A stretch of 64,000 nt of DNA from Cristatella mucedo (GCA_009760855.2 WPIO01000050.1:1707001-1771000), one strand, 5' to 3'; numbered from the stretch's first letter, positions 31,634 to 43,789 are shown. Numbers and translations: made by a program. The notes: a model not told the origin generated them from the sequence alone.

Positions 31634-32530
31634 CTGGTTGTACAAAGGCCAAGAGAAGAGTCATTAAGAAACGCCATGCCACGGCTACTGCTGCAAGCTG
31701 CCAGCTCGGCATCGGCCTGTGGCAGCAGCAGAGGAGGACGGTGGCCGAGCAGCACGTGCACAACAAGAAATCTCTCTCTTCTCTTTTTCTGTCTCTTTTT
31801 CTGTCTCCGTCTGTCTCTGTCTGTCTGTCTGCCTCCCTCCCTCTCTCTCCCTCTCTCTGCCTGTCTCTATTGCTCCCTTTCTGTCTGTCTCTGTCTGTCT
31901 GTCTCCGTCTGTCTGCCAGTCTCTCTCCCCTATCTGTCAACTCTGCTTTGCTAGGCAAGCAGCCAGCTCCGCCAGCCACAAGAATCGAAGGAAGACCTCT
32001 ATGAGCAACAGCAGCTCCCTGTAGCCAAGCAGAGAGCCGGGTGAAGGCAAGCAAATGGAGCATCCGCAGAAAGCAAAGATCCATGTGTGATTCATTTGGA
32101 AAGGCATACAAAATTTGTTAATCTAGTCCCACCACGGCGACGTCTTCTAGAGTAGTTATTGAGTGCTGGTGCAAAGCGACTCGTTGGATAAGCTCACTAT
32201 CTACTTCATTTTTTATTGCTCCACAAGACAGCTTAATCTCTACCTGGGTAATTGGCTGCACAGTAACAATTAGAGCTTGCTTAGACTGCAGTACTAGTAC
32301 TTGCATTAGTTAGCACAAGCCAGCTAATGCTTCCTGTAGCACCACCAATCTGGACGACAAGGACTCCCACTATTCAAGACTCTGACCTTTGCCCCGAATA
32401 GTCTGAAACTGTGCAAGACTGAGCAACTTATCTGGCCCGTCGTCTATTGAGTAGATGCATGATCATGCTAGCTCTGTGTGAGCTTCACTGGCTCTATATC
32501 TGGCACCGAGTCTACTTCAAGATTCTCTCT

Positions 32531-32562
<32 letters not shown>

Positions 32563-33252
32563 GGCTTGCATGTTGCTTGACTTACTTGCATCAGCCTGCT
32601 TATCAGACTTCCTTACTGCACCGGCCTACTTATCCGACTTCAAATTGGAATTGTCCGAATTCATTTGGGCCTAAAGTTAAGAAACTCGCTTCTAGCTGAC
32701 TTGCACTGACTTTGCACCATTTAAGTCTTATCTAAAGAGGCACCTGTTCTGCTTAGCTTGCCCGTGTCTCAGTGAACTAGCCTTAGTCGCGTAGGCTTTG
32801 CATGTCTGCCTGTGCTGTATTCAGTGCATGCTACTAACCAGGTCTTCACCTAAGCGATGGACATAGGAGTTTTCTACGAGCTTTGCAAGCTCGTCTGAGC
32901 ATGATACTTTGCTTGGCAAAAAACTCAGATTAGATGAAGTTACCTGTGGGTGCTACACAAAAGTAATATCGTTAAGATTATTATAAGTCTTGGCGATTGC
33001 TTCTCTTGCAGTGAGTAGTAAAGAACCTTCACACAGATTTGTGTTTTTCTTAGGTGCTATACACCAGGCTTGCTGGTATTATTAACCATGGGACATGCAA
33101 GGAGAAGCCACCTAAATGAGGTGCATGCACTCACATGCGCGCGGCACGGCACAAGCGGCTCTTGAGTCACCAGCAGCAGCGAGTGAGCACGAGCGCGGGT
33201 CGCTTCTGCAGCAGCTGGCACGTGTCACGACTCGAGCCACTGCCGCGCCTAC
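31634..33252 (-). other. LMO7-like intron 14
   Basis: It contains a CT tract (31,768-31,935; GA in the transcript) and a LINE-C copy (32,445-32,990). Confidence 0.7.
32445..32990 (+). mobile_element. LINE-C copy, C-terminal relic and 3' end
   Basis: The frame LCELHWLYIWHRVYFKI resembles the LHWLPV..RIDFKV motif of CR1/L2 LINEs. It is interrupted by a CT microsatellite (32,526-32,562), then CATTTAAGTCTTATCTAAAG and a distinct 3' UTR ending GGGTGCTACACAAAAGTAAT. Confidence 0.65.
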
Positions 33253-33345
33253 CTTTTGCCTGCTTAGTATGGCTAGCTCTTCGGCCTTGACCCTGTCCAT
33301 GTCGAACTGTTCTTGCAGCACCCTCTGGTCAGCTTCGTACTGCCT
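33253..33345 (-). CDS. LMO7: LMO7-like exon 14: coiled coil
   Basis: 93 nt, phase 0 to phase 0, with acceptor CCCTCTTCTGCAG and donor GTAGGC. It encodes RQYEADQRVLQEQFDMDR, then VKAEELAILSRQK. Heptads of Leu/Val/Phe alternate with charged residues. Skipping it would keep the frame. Confidence 0.85.
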
Positions 33346-33495
33346 CTGCAGAAGAGGGAGAATGCAAGGGCCGTTTGACGCCCAAGGCAGTTTTTTTTAA
33401 GGTGCGCTTAATCTATATTGATTAATCCGACAGAATACCAGGCCCAGGTTGGTGGGAAACCGATCGCAATAGTCACGGGTCAAGGGCCACGGCTA

Positions 33496-33682
33496 GATAA
33501 TAATAATAATAATAATGCACTTGATAAAGTGCCCTCAGAGAACTCAATCTCTCTCTAGGCACTTTACATTTGCTGCAAAGGGAAATGCAATTGAATGGTG
33601 AGTAATATCATGCTTGATAAACAAAGAAAATGAGTAACATGGTTAGGGGTGACATGCACAGGGTCAGCATGGGTGTGCAGCT
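33496..33682 (-). mobile_element. L2-like LINE 3' end
   Basis: (AAT)n, GCACTTGATAAAGTGCCCTC, through GGTTAGGGGTGACATGCACA. Confidence 0.88.
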
Positions 33683-34159
33683 CTGAACAACCAGTCCCAT
33701 TTATGTCGTGCTGGGTCAGGCCACATGAGGATGCCGGAAGAGTAATGGTGGGTGATTGGCAGCTGAGTCAGTGGTCAAAATGAGGTGCCCCATCTGTTCC
33801 CATACACGTGCCTATGCATGCGCGCGTGCACACACACACACACACACACACACCAAAGCCCACTAATGGCAGCAATAGTCACATGGCTACAGGGCCCTGC
33901 TTATATGCAATTGCTTCTTTCACTTGGTCGGGTCACCATCTTTGGCCGATGGCAGCAATACAAGAATAAAAAATCGGTCACTTGGATCCGGGTTGCAACA
34001 GTCATTAGGAGTGCCATTGCCTCCATTTGAGATAAGCAGACACCTTACTAGTGACACATCGTCTGCACAGAACCCTTGGAAAAACCTGGCAATTGGGCCA
34101 TGCGTGTGTGCGTGCATGTGTGTCATCTAAAGCTATACAATAGTCTCATTGGTATTGTT

Positions 34160-34950
34160 AGTGCTGCTACTAAGAGAGCAACACTAGACCAATAGAACTT
34201 GAGCAACTTCGCCCAGTCTCCCCTCTACAGCTCCTATCAAAGATAGTGGAACCAGTCGTGGCAGACCGGCTTAACTCATACAATGAAACTTCACACCTAG
34301 CTAGTAAGTTCCAGTCTGGTTAAAAAGCTAATCACACCACAGCTAATCACTCCATTGTGACCTTCTTAGGAATGTAGACGCGAATAGAGTCTCTGCTTGT
34401 TTTGCTCGGTCTTTCGCAGCTTTTAATACTATCGATCTCCAAGTCCTTCTCGAGCCCCTGTCATCTCGCGTGGGCATCACTGATACTTCCCGGCAATGCT
34501 TCAGACCCTGTCTCCGTGGAAGATTCCGGAGTATTGATGTCAACGGAAAACGACCATCCGAAGAACAACTGGAGTATGGGATACCTCAGTCCTCGATGCT
34601 TTGTTCAGTTCTTTTTACGGTTTATATTCTCACTCTTGCCGATGTGATTGCCAGGCATAAGCTAGGCTTTCACTTCCGTGCAGATGACAGCCAGCTGTAC
34701 CTTTGCTTTGATCCCTCCCAGCCCTTCAGCACAACGAATTCTTTCAACTTCCTTGCTGTGTATAAATGAATCCGAACATGGATGGCAGCAAACTATTGTA
34801 AATTAAATGATGATAAAACCAACTTACTAGTTATGGGCAAACCAAGTGTGATCCAGAAATTGGAAAACCTAACGCTCAAAATCGACTCTACCAGCTTATC
34901 TCCTGCTGAATCTGCACGAAATCTACATGTCCTGTTCCAAAGTGACCAAT
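34160..34950 (+). mobile_element. L2-like LINE RT fragment, decayed
   Basis: It matches the RT region (TAATACTATCGATCTCCAAGTC; GGTTTATATTCTCACTCTTG; TTTCACTTCCGTGCAGATGA, i.e. the Y of the Y-A-D-D motif mutated) with several frame breaks. It lacks the C-terminus and tail. Confidence 0.85.
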
Positions 34951-35127
34951 TCTATTGGCCGCATCTGAACGCGAGGAGCGGGTCCCAACAAGCAGCAAGA
35001 AGCCGGAGCTTGATACCAACGGGCGATAGAGATCCCACGGAGATCGGCATTATAAACCCGGAAAATGAGTTATCAGAGGGATAATTCAGAGAAGGGTTGA
35101 GAGGTGACCTTGACCCAGACAGATATT

Positions 35128-35765
35128 TAATAATAATAAGAATACATTTGATAAATTTCCTCAGAGAACTCCAATCTCTCTCTAGGGGCTTTACATTTGC
35201 TGCAAAGGAAGCACGGTCAAATGGTTAGTCGTAGCATGCTTAATAAACAACAATAATAACATGGTTAGGGTGTCATGCACAGGGTCAGCATGCCAGTGTG
35301 GTTACTGGCAGCATGCACTGTGTCAGCATGCATAAGCACATAAAAGACGAATCACAAGGACCCACTAAATGCTGTAATAAATTGATGCGTTTTGAGTTTC
35401 TTTGTAAGTGTGGACAAGTCAGGAGATGTCATGACAAGAGTTAGTGAGTGAGTTCCAGGCTTTGGGAGCATAAGAACTAAAGGCACTGTCTCCAAAGGAT
35501 TTGAGGTTTGTACGAGGTATGGGTAAGCAGCTGGATTCCGAAAAGCGGGTGGTACGATGTTTAGCCTGGGAGCAGTAGATCTGATAGGTAAGCTGGAGCC
35601 AAAGAAGGATGGGACCTAAAAGTGAGTGACAAAACCTTGAAGTCGATACGTTGCTTGACTGGGTGCCAGTCCAGGTTGGCGAGAAGTGGTGTGATGCGGC
35701 AACTGCTACACACACGACAGACAAGCCTGGCTGCAGAGTTTTGCACCAGCTGCAGCCAGCGCCTA
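35128..35765 (-). mobile_element. L2-like LINE 3' half
   Basis: Tail, 3' UTR and C-terminal coding sequence (NSAARLVC..SSCRITPLLANL, SFGDSAFSSYAPKAWNSL), frame-broken, minus strand. Confidence 0.88.
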
Positions 35766-35984
35766 CAGCCCTAAGCCAGTGCTTAAGCACAGCATCCTGC
35801 TGGCTTCTCCTCCTCCGACATTCAAGCGTGTGCTCCACCATCCCCCTCACAGGCCCCAACAACCATGTCGGTCTGCCAAAGGAGTCATCGAGGAAGCTGA
35901 TTCACTGAAAACTTTCGGCAGAACCAAGGTAAAGCAGAATAGACACGCTGCTGAGCATTCCAGCTTCTTTAGCCGATTTTCAGT

Positions 35985-36170
35985 AATAATAAGTAAGAAT
36001 ATAATCACAATAAGATATCTGTATAGCACCCGAAGAGAGCTAAATATCTTTCTAGGCATTTCGAGAATGCTCGAAAGGAAGTATTGCAATTGCAGGCACA
36101 CGTGTGTCACATTGTCCTGTGTGTGCACACATAGGACCATTTTGTGGGCCAAGCAAATATTGAGAAGGAA
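35985..36170 (-). mobile_element. Diverged LINE tail
   Basis: ATATCTGTATAGCACCCGAAGAG..TTTCTAGGCATTTCGAG; a weak match to the family tail. Confidence 0.5.
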
Positions 36171-36612
36171 TGTAGGGGGAAAGGCTCGTACAAGTATCAA
36201 GACAGCACCGAGACAAAGTCATGAAAACATCCGGAAAAATTGTCGAGAAAGAAGCTTACGTCATTACAAATGAGACCGTGCACCAGACGGTAGCACCTGA
36301 GAGGTCGAACCTCAGTCCCTGTTGAATCCCTTGCGCAAGCGATGCGGGCGCTACTCCCCAGGCACCAAAACCTCGGTGCCCACGCTGCGCAGAGCCAAGC
36401 CGATAGAGAGCTGGGCCGTGCACTGGGGCTCGCAGCAGGGCGGGAAGCTCACTGTGCCCAGCCTGCCAGTAGCCTTCACCGTAGCTCCCTCGCCCTAACT
36501 TGGCATCGATCGCCTTCTCATGCAATCGATAGCAAAAATGCAAGACCAAGCTGGTATAGCATCTAAGCGAGGCGTGGGACGCCGGTGCAGGCCAGCAAGT
36601 AGTAGCACATGT

Positions 36613-36802
<190 letters not shown>

Positions 36803-37216
36803 CAGGCCAGTCATGCAGGAGTGTGTGAGGCTTGCATCACCGGCCATGTCTGGCGATGTGAGCAAGCGCTCTCTGGCTAGCACTACGTGGCTGGCGGCCG
36901 GGCAGCATCGTCCAGCTGCTGCTCTTGCGCATTTCCTGCACAGAACAGCAATGCATAGGAATGCGCAGCTGCGGATTGTATCCCTCGTCCACCAGCAGGG
37001 TCACCGCAGCCAGACTGGAAGCAAAGCTGGGGCAAAGCCGTCGCAGCTGAGCAGCTTGACTGGCCTGACGCTCTGGCTGGAAAAGCCCTCCGACTGGCAT
37101 ACTCATCGAGTGCAGAAGCTAGCGATGGGGAGGGTGGGGGCAGCAGGCAACCGCGAGGACAGATCGAGAGATGCGCCTCCGAGGGGTTCAACGCGGTGCC
37201 TCCATGCTCTGTGCAC

Positions 37217-37301
37217 CTGCTGCTGCAGCTCCTGATCACGTGCCCAATCGGCCATCCTCTTCCTGTCCTCCTCCTCTGCCTGAAGAGTGCGTCTTGGTGC
37301 T
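37217..37301 (-). CDS. LMO7: LMO7-like exon 13: start of the coiled-coil region
   Basis: 85 nt, phase 2 to phase 0, after a strong pyrimidine tract (CTTCACTTCTGTAG) and before GTGCAC. It encodes APRRTLQAEEEDRKRMADW and ends DQELQQQ, a heptad-like charged helix continuing into RQYEADQRV of exon 14. An in-exon AG at 37,280 gives a shorter form in the same frame but not in phase with exon 12. Confidence 0.75.
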
Positions 37302-38303
37302 CTACAGAAGTGAAGAGACAGGCGGTCAGCAGTGATGCTCAGTGCCTTGATATGTCAGTTAGGCGTAGGATGCAAAGGTTTCGGCATCCCAAAAGCAGGT
37401 GGAGCACATACTGCCAGCCCCTACCGACAGCGATCTACTACCGACAGTAGATTCGGCAAGAGGGAATGCGAATGTGAGATGAATAAAAGAGAATGGAGAA
37501 AGACATCTTTTGAAATCTTTCATTCTCTCACTCTGGCCAACCTATCCGAAGTACTTACCCAGCAGCAGGCTAGCCTTCGTACCACTAGCTCCTCCGACTC
37601 CACCTGGTTCTACCTGCATCCCCTGACCAACCTCAGCCGCTCTGGAGTCAATGCCTCCGATCGCATGCATCGAATTGCCCAGAACTCACTCCTGACGGAT
37701 ATCGCACCATTCCTTGATTGGCCAACATTTAAAAAAGAAGTTACGAACAGGCATACTCCTCAGAGCCTTTTCTCCATCAAGTGAATAGCAATACTAGTTT
37801 TATGTATGCTGCCACTGATGATTATATCACTTTACACGCTTAAGTGTGCTGTCAATATGCAAGAAATCACGAAACGATGGACATGCTTCCTTTCCAACAC
37901 ATGCAAAGGTCCTCCAAGGTGATTTGGATTTCTTAGGGTGGTAAACAACCGTTTCATTCTTATTAGTATTATTATTAGCTTTGCTATTACGAGGTAGCAC
38001 TCGAGCATAAAGACTACTCATGAGCAAAAAGTAAGGGTAAGCTGAATCTAAAACTGTAAATAAAATGTGTAACAAAACCTTTCTGATGCCAATGCAAACA
38101 ACGGCATTTTATCAATGATTGGAAATCGCCACTGGGCTGGCAGTGAATATTTTTGCAAGCGGTTTCATGGCAACCGACACTTTCTATTTAACTGGCAGTC
38201 CCTATGCCTCGGATAGCCAGCACTGCTGTATTTGGATACAGAAGATATTTAAGAGTCGCCAGCTGTCGCGGCTGTGCACCGGACCAGCCGCATCCCTGCA
38301 CAC
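37302..38303 (-). other. LMO7-like intron 12
   Basis: A plus-strand frame (about 37,470-37,784) reads IFHSLTLANLSEVLTQQQ, STWFYLHPLTNLSRSG and LDWPTFKKEVTNR to a stop. It looks protein-like, perhaps the end of an unknown transposon ORF. Nothing else is recognised. Confidence 0.4.
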
Positions 38304-38493
38304 CTGTTGTGGCTGCCTGGTGACAAGTCTGCTGCTGCAGCTGGAGCTTCGGCAGCCAAAGGACCGCCGGGCTCTGTGTTGCTGCTGCTGCTCAGTCGTA
38401 GCTGGACGAACGAGGTGTAGATGGCACCGCCGTCTGCGGCTGCTTGCATGCCTCGAGGCAGCGGCTTGTCCGGAATTCCGAGCACCGGCGTCT
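38304..38493 (-). CDS. LMO7: LMO7-like exon 12: Pro/Gly linker
   Basis: 190 nt, phase 1 to phase 2, with acceptor TTGCTCCTACAG and donor GTGTGC. It encodes ETPVLGIPDKPLPRGMQ, then DGGAIYTSFVQLRL and an alanine-rich tail. The GAIYTSFVQLRL strand looks structured, but I cannot name a domain. The phase-2 end matches the acceptor at 37,301. Confidence 0.72.
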
Positions 38494-38811
38494 CTGTAGG
38501 AGCAAGAGGAGAGAATGTCACAGCCGTGAGGCAGGCATTGTCCACGATCATAGCTTGCTAGTCTGCACAAACCTACCAAATCGCACAAATCCTCGGGCTG
38601 GTGCAGCACACCTAGACACATTCGTATGCACACAAATCTGTGCACCTGGATGCACTGGTACTACTAGCCGCACGAGAAGCACATAGGTGACAGAACTGCA
38701 TTGTAGGCAGTAGCAATCCCGTGAAAGCAATATAACACGTGGCATGAACAATATGTGCACCCTAACCCCACTTACTACTGCATAGGTGTGCTTCCTCACA
38801 TGCACACGCGT

Positions 38812-38813
<2 letters not shown>

Positions 38814-38896
<83 letters not shown>
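38814..38896 (+). repeat. CA microsatellite
   Basis: About 83 bp of pure CA. Confidence 0.95.
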
Positions 38897-38899
<3 letters not shown>

Positions 38900-40048
38900 C
38901 ATGCGCACACAGACAAACAAATGCAATACACACGTGTGTGTGTGTGTGTCTATGTGTGTTTGTGCACCAGTCAGACCACATGATATGAGCACTTGTGCAG
39001 AATGCCTATGAGTGAGCACATTCTCTCTGACTTTGTTCAATACATAAACGAACATGCTTCGGGCACATTAGTTCATTCTGCCAGGTCGATCGGTGACAAC
39101 AATGAGCTACTCAGCAGTGCCATATCTCTAAACCAGCAGGGTAACCACCGTGTCTCAGGCCCTACCACAAATTGCATGGTGCCTATAGCGGCCACAATTT
39201 ACATGGGCTAACCAGAAGCTGGGAACCTTGACGTTTGGCAGCCCGGGTAAAGTTCTATCCCTTACAAAAAACTGGGAATTGACCCTAACTTTTTGGAAGG
39301 CTGCCCAAGCTTTAAATGTGCAGCTAGTGGTTACCATGGGTATAGGGAAGGATTGGGAGACTACAGAATTGCAGCTGCCCTCAAGCAGGAAGCATGTCTT
39401 GTCTTAGCTTCTATTACGATTGGTCTGGGCAATGGTGGTGACCAAAAAAGGTTACGTACTTAGAAATGATACGTCTAAAGAAGTGCCAGACTGCAATAAA
39501 ACGTGCTGCTATGGACTGTGCGAGTGCACACAGGTAAGAAGAAGGAACTCAGCAGCTGCATATATTGCAACAAGATGCCTGAATAGTGAGGCTGACATGG
39601 CACATAACCTTAAACATCACAGACCGGCTGCAGATACATTTCCATACATTCGCGCGACATGCTCTCTGTCTCTCATTCCTCTTCATCCCCCTACCTTTTC
39701 CAATTCAATCTGCTCTCTCTCCCCTCTCCCTCCTTAAAAGAACCAAACCCTATACCAGCATGTCATTAGTAGGCAGTCTGTGGCATGCACTGGGTCTGCT
39801 GCCACCACAGTGTCTACATTGTAAGAAAAAGGTTTAGTGTGAAACACTGTTAAGTAACTTTTGCATGCATAGAATAACAGTTACTAGAATGACAAAGCAT
39901 TTTATAGTGCCATTAGAGAACTAAACCTATTTTTCGGCACTCATTGTGTGCTGCAAAGGAGCAGGAATCAGTCTAGACTGCCCAATTGCACGAGTTGGGT
40001 AGTGACCGGCTGCGTTGCACTCTTGAATGCACTCTGCTCGAGCGATGA

Positions 40049-40050
40049 AT

Positions 40051-40136
<86 letters not shown>

Positions 40137-40211
40137 GAGAGAGAGCGGGGAAGAGAGGTAGAGAGAAAAAAGAGGGAGGAAGAGAGGGAGATGGAGAGAG
40201 AGAGAGAGGGA

Positions 40212-40288
<77 letters not shown>

Positions 40289-40345
40289 CAAGGGAGAGCA
40301 AGAGGGAGAGAGCAAGAAGGAGGGAGAGAGAGTTGCCTGGCGGTC
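40049..40345 (+). repeat. GA microsatellite, interrupted
   Basis: About 300 bp of GA with GGGA/AAGA interruptions; CT in the LMO7-like transcript. Confidence 0.95.
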
Positions 40346-40713
40346 TCACGTAAGAGCATACTACTACCTGGTGCAGTGCATGCGGTTCCTCTCCCCCAGC
40401 TGATCACATGGGCTGGATGGCTTTCAGTAGATGTATCATGACATACAAATATCTAGACTGGGCAGCACAACGGAAGGAAAAATAGGCCACTAATTCGCCC
40501 TCGTCCCGGAAGCATGAAACCTGAGCCCCAAAGTCGCTGCTCAGCCTTTTACCTCGTCTGGAGAAAAATAAAGAAAACGGCGAGATAGCAGTTAGGCGCT
40601 CGGTAGTAGGAGCACAAGCGCTGCTTGCAGGCCGGGAGGCATGAAGAGAAAAAGAGTGCATAGTATCCAAGTGGTATCCGGTGGCTGTATCCAAGCGGCT
40701 GCCGTACACTCAC

Positions 40714-40822
40714 CACGATTGCTCACAGCTGCCGTCGAGTTGCTCGATCTTCGCGTGCCACCGGTGCTGGTGCTGCTTTGCTCAGGAGACCTCTGCACCG
40801 AGCTCACGACAGCTGCTCCTAC
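40714..40822 (-). CDS. LMO7: LMO7-like exon 11: Ser/Thr-rich linker
   Basis: 109 nt, phase 0 to phase 1, with acceptor TCTGCTTGCAG and a perfect GTGAGT donor. It encodes VGAAVVSSVQRSPEQSS followed by TSTGGTRRSSNST. It is low-complexity serine/threonine sequence with RSP and RRSS sites that suit phosphorylation (inference). Confidence 0.78.
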
Positions 40823-42640
40823 CTGCAAGCAGAGGGCAGAGGTTGGAGGCAGTGACGTGCCCCAGCTACTCGACCAGGCGTCTGGAGAGGTCTGCAGAGG
40901 GCTGCTGTTGATGCGGCAGGCAGCAGCTTTTGGGCAGCTTTTCCTCAGAAGGCCGGCTCATTCGACACAGGCACCACAGCAGCCAGTTCTCAGAGCCGAG
41001 CCCATTGGGCAGATGAGCAATGGTTGCCACCTCTGCCTGCCTGCCTCTGCCTGCCTGCCTGTCTCCTGCACAGAGCTAGCTGCCTGCAGCAGGTCGAAGT
41101 CGGCATCCACCCACCAGGATATGAGACTGGACCGGCAATGGCTGCTGCCTCTGCGATGCTGGTGATGTGGCTTCAGCTACTGCTGCTGCTGCTACAGCCA
41201 GGAGGAAGCTCAGACTGGCTTAGTACACCGGTTCGGCTCGATGCAGCAGTGGCTCGGCCGTGAGTGCAGAGCAAACAAAGTGAGCCGAGGTGTGCCGGCT
41301 GGTGCTGCCCTGCTGGGTGCCCGATGAAAGGCTCATGCATTCTTGCCAGTCATCCATGCCTGCTAAGAGGCATTCTTCCATTGACAGGGGCCATCACGTG
41401 CCTCAGCCGATCGGCCAGTCATAATCTCTCTCGTCTTCGTAAGAGAGATGGCTGCGCACACAACTGGAGCCTCATTGAATTTCTCGCCGAAAGGCGCTAC
41501 TCGGCTACGTGGTCCCTCATTGTCGACCACGTTAGTCTGGCTGAAAGACGGAGGCGTGGAAGCGGGAGGCGCCTCCTCACTCTAGCAGCCGATCACGAAG
41601 AGCCCACAGACAGGGCAGGGCAAGCTAGCATTGTTTACTGAGAAGACACACCCACTAAGCCGTAACAAACTTTGAGGCTGATTGCTTCTCTCGGAAGCAA
41701 CGAACTCCTGTGCCCACCATCGGGGAATCTATCGGCAGCAATGCCAATGAATTCATAGCAAAAGGTGTAGCGGTGTGAACATCGTATGGAAGACCGACGG
41801 GCTCTGATAATTGCTCAGAACAAGCTGCCCCAGCTAGCCAGCAGCAGCTGCAGCAGCAGCAGCAGCAGCAATGCAGCCCAGCCATGATTATCATGCTACA
41901 TGCATGCTGCCTAAAGTAGACTAGCCATATAACAATGTCCCCTCACTGGCTTAAACTGGTGGGACCAGGAGCTGGTATTTATGGGAGCATCAAGCTAGTC
42001 ATCCTGCTGGCTCACCCCTGGCTGGCACTCAGTGGCTCACATGCCTACACCGGAAAGAGCCGATTGAAAATATATGGCTGACACTGATCACCACAGCAGG
42101 ACAGTGGGCAAGCATGTGATCAAGCTCCCGGTGCAGCCAGAGTTCCCAAGAAAACGCACCAAATTTACAGGATGGCGTGGACGGCCGAAAAAACCGGATC
42201 GCTCGAACCCCTTTCATTTCATCATAGGACAGGTGGAAACTGAGCACCCAAGGCAACGACCTGATGGTAGACATATGGCGACAGAGACTGGGAACATGGC
42301 CGGGATCATACAGGGCAGAGCACGGTAGCTCTACAGAGAAGCAAAGACTGGAGGTTCTGGGCAAGGGGCGTGGCTGGCTGGTTTGAGGCGGCCGAAAAAA
42401 CTGCCAGGGCTGACGCTGGCTGCAGACAAACCTGCTGACACAATCTCTGCCCAACCTTTTTTTGGCTGCCCAACTAGGCATGCATGGCAGCATTCGATAC
42501 AGCCAGATGGTGCAGACAGGGATTCTACAGCCAACCGGAAAAAAAAATCTTCGAGCAATTCTGCTACCGCCTGCTGCTACTGCTAGCAACCATCGACAGA
42601 TAAGCCAGCACCAGGCGCCAACAGGCAGACCCGATCTCAC
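40823..42640 (-). other. LMO7-like intron 10
   Basis: Mostly unique sequence with CTGC-rich stretches and a CAG tract (41,847-41,872). It contains the AT-hook-like plus-strand ORF at 42,074-42,328. Confidence 0.6.
42074..42328 (+). CDS. Intronic antisense ORF with AT-hook-like motif (speculative)
   Basis: An 84-codon frame from ATG to TAG with KHVIKLPVQPEFPRKRT, then GWRGRPKKPDRSNPFHF. R-G-R-P-K-K-P matches the core of an AT-hook, a minor-groove DNA-binding motif. There are no splice signals, domain partner or promoter to support a gene. It could be a chance ORF or a fragment of a mobile element. Confidence 0.18.
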   Translation: MADTDHHSRTVGKHVIKLPVQPEFPRKRTKFTGWRGRPKKPDRSNPFHFIIGQVETEHPRQRPDGRHMATETGNMAGIIQGRAR

Positions 42641-42783
42641 CTTGACTTCTGCAGCTTCGTCTGCACTCAACAGCCGGTGTTCTACGGTGGTCAGCTGCTC
42701 TTCGGCAGAGCTTTTGTAGACGTCAAATATGCTCTTTGGCGCATTCTGCGAGACGCGCTTCTTTTCGGCCAGTGCTTGAGCAA
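42641..42783 (-). CDS. LMO7: LMO7-like exon 10: charged helix after the PDZ domain
   Basis: 143 nt, phase 1 to phase 0, with acceptor TTGTTTAG and donor GTGAGA. It encodes AQALAEKKRVSQNAPKSI, then FDVYKSSAEEQLTTVEHRL and DEAAEVK. Predicted helical and charged. No named domain. Confidence 0.8.
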
Positions 42784-42997
42784 CTAAACAATGATGGTAG
42801 CACGACGGCAATTCACAGCATGGTCAATGTGAAGGCAGAGACAGCAAAGCACGTGACAGGCTAGGTATCTGCCCAGCAGCTGCCAATACTATGGGGGGAT
42901 ATGGGCAACAGCACAAACTGACCAAACTTTGCAGGTTTGCTGGTATCCACCAACCTCCTTTGAAGGGTAGGTGTACTAAAATCTTGTGGGCCAAAGC

Positions 42998-43165
42998 TTA
43001 GGTCAGAGGTAAAAGCGATTGCTTTCACGACCTCGGTCCCGAGGTCGTGGGTTCAATTCCTGCAGTGGGCGATTCTTTATCGCCACTGCAAGCGGTGGTG
43101 ATAGCCATAAAGGCTCTTCTGTCGCTATACAAAAAGAGGCTGTTTAATCAGCTAAGATTTATTTA
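42998..43165 (+). mobile_element. SINE-I, best-preserved plus-strand copy
   Basis: Box-A-like TCAGAGGTAAAAGCGATTGC, a palindromic anticodon arm (CGACCTCGGTCCCGAGGTCG), box-B-like GTGGGTTCAATTCC, then the body GCCACTGCAAGCGGTGGTGA and the end AAGAGGCTGTTTAATCAGCT. Confidence 0.92.
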
Positions 43166-43519
43166 TTATTATTTATTATACAGGAGCTACACGAGTGTGT
43201 AGGAGTGTGTGTAGGAGTGCAAGATGGAAACAGCAGCTTAAATATAAAAATTTTAGGGGGGAGGGGTAGGGGTTGGGTTGTACAAACTCTTTTTTTTTAA
43301 GTCAGATGAAACTGTTTTCTTAGGAAGAAACTTAACCTTGCCAAAGCAATCACACCTAGTGCCATGGTCAATCTGGAGGCTAATGAATCTACCATGATTG
43401 GCTTAACGGCTCCTGCAGCCTGCCAGTCCATCTCCCCTATATGCCTGTAGGAGACAGAACCAGCATTTCGTAAGTAGGGTTTGCTCGGCTGCTATCCTCA
43501 CTGGCATGATGATAATATT

Positions 43520-43665
43520 AACAACAACAATAACAATAATAATAATAGTAATAAGACAGTTGAATTTCTCCCTAAGAGAACTGAAATCTATTTCTAAGCA
43601 TTTTGCATTTGCTGGCAAGGAAGCACTTCGATTGGCCAGCGATACATAGTAAGAGAGCTTGATCT
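43520..43665 (-). mobile_element. Diverged L2-like LINE tail
   Basis: AATTTCTCCCTAAGAGAACTG..TAAGCATTTTGCATTTGCTG. Confidence 0.65.
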
Positions 43666-43789
43666 CTTCCAGGTTCTAGCATATGCTGAAAATAAAGCTT
43701 AGTTAATTGGCTAGTGATAGCATCCACAGTCTCATCTTGCATGAGCGCACAAAGAACGATTTGTGGGGCACACAGACAGAGTAAATAAC

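Larger units (their letters stand above)
38494..40713 (-). other. LMO7-like intron 11
   Basis: It contains an 83-bp CA tract (38,814-38,896), a short TG tract (38,934-38,950), a diverged LINE tail (39,893-39,965) and GA tracts (40,049-40,345). Otherwise nothing is recognised. Confidence 0.7.

Noticed and set aside
36256-36549. Minus-strand frame with [16 protein letters not shown] as an extra LMO7-like exon
   Set aside because: Exons 13 and 14 already join in phase without it, and no convincing acceptor/donor pair brackets it.
36837-37239. Minus-strand frames between exons 13 and 14
   Set aside because: Two overlapping open frames, neither with matching splice sites and phase.
42998-43075. 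tRNA gene
   Set aside because: Box A and box B are present, but the same sequence recurs in many diverged copies with a common 3' body, so it is a SINE, not a functional tRNA gene.
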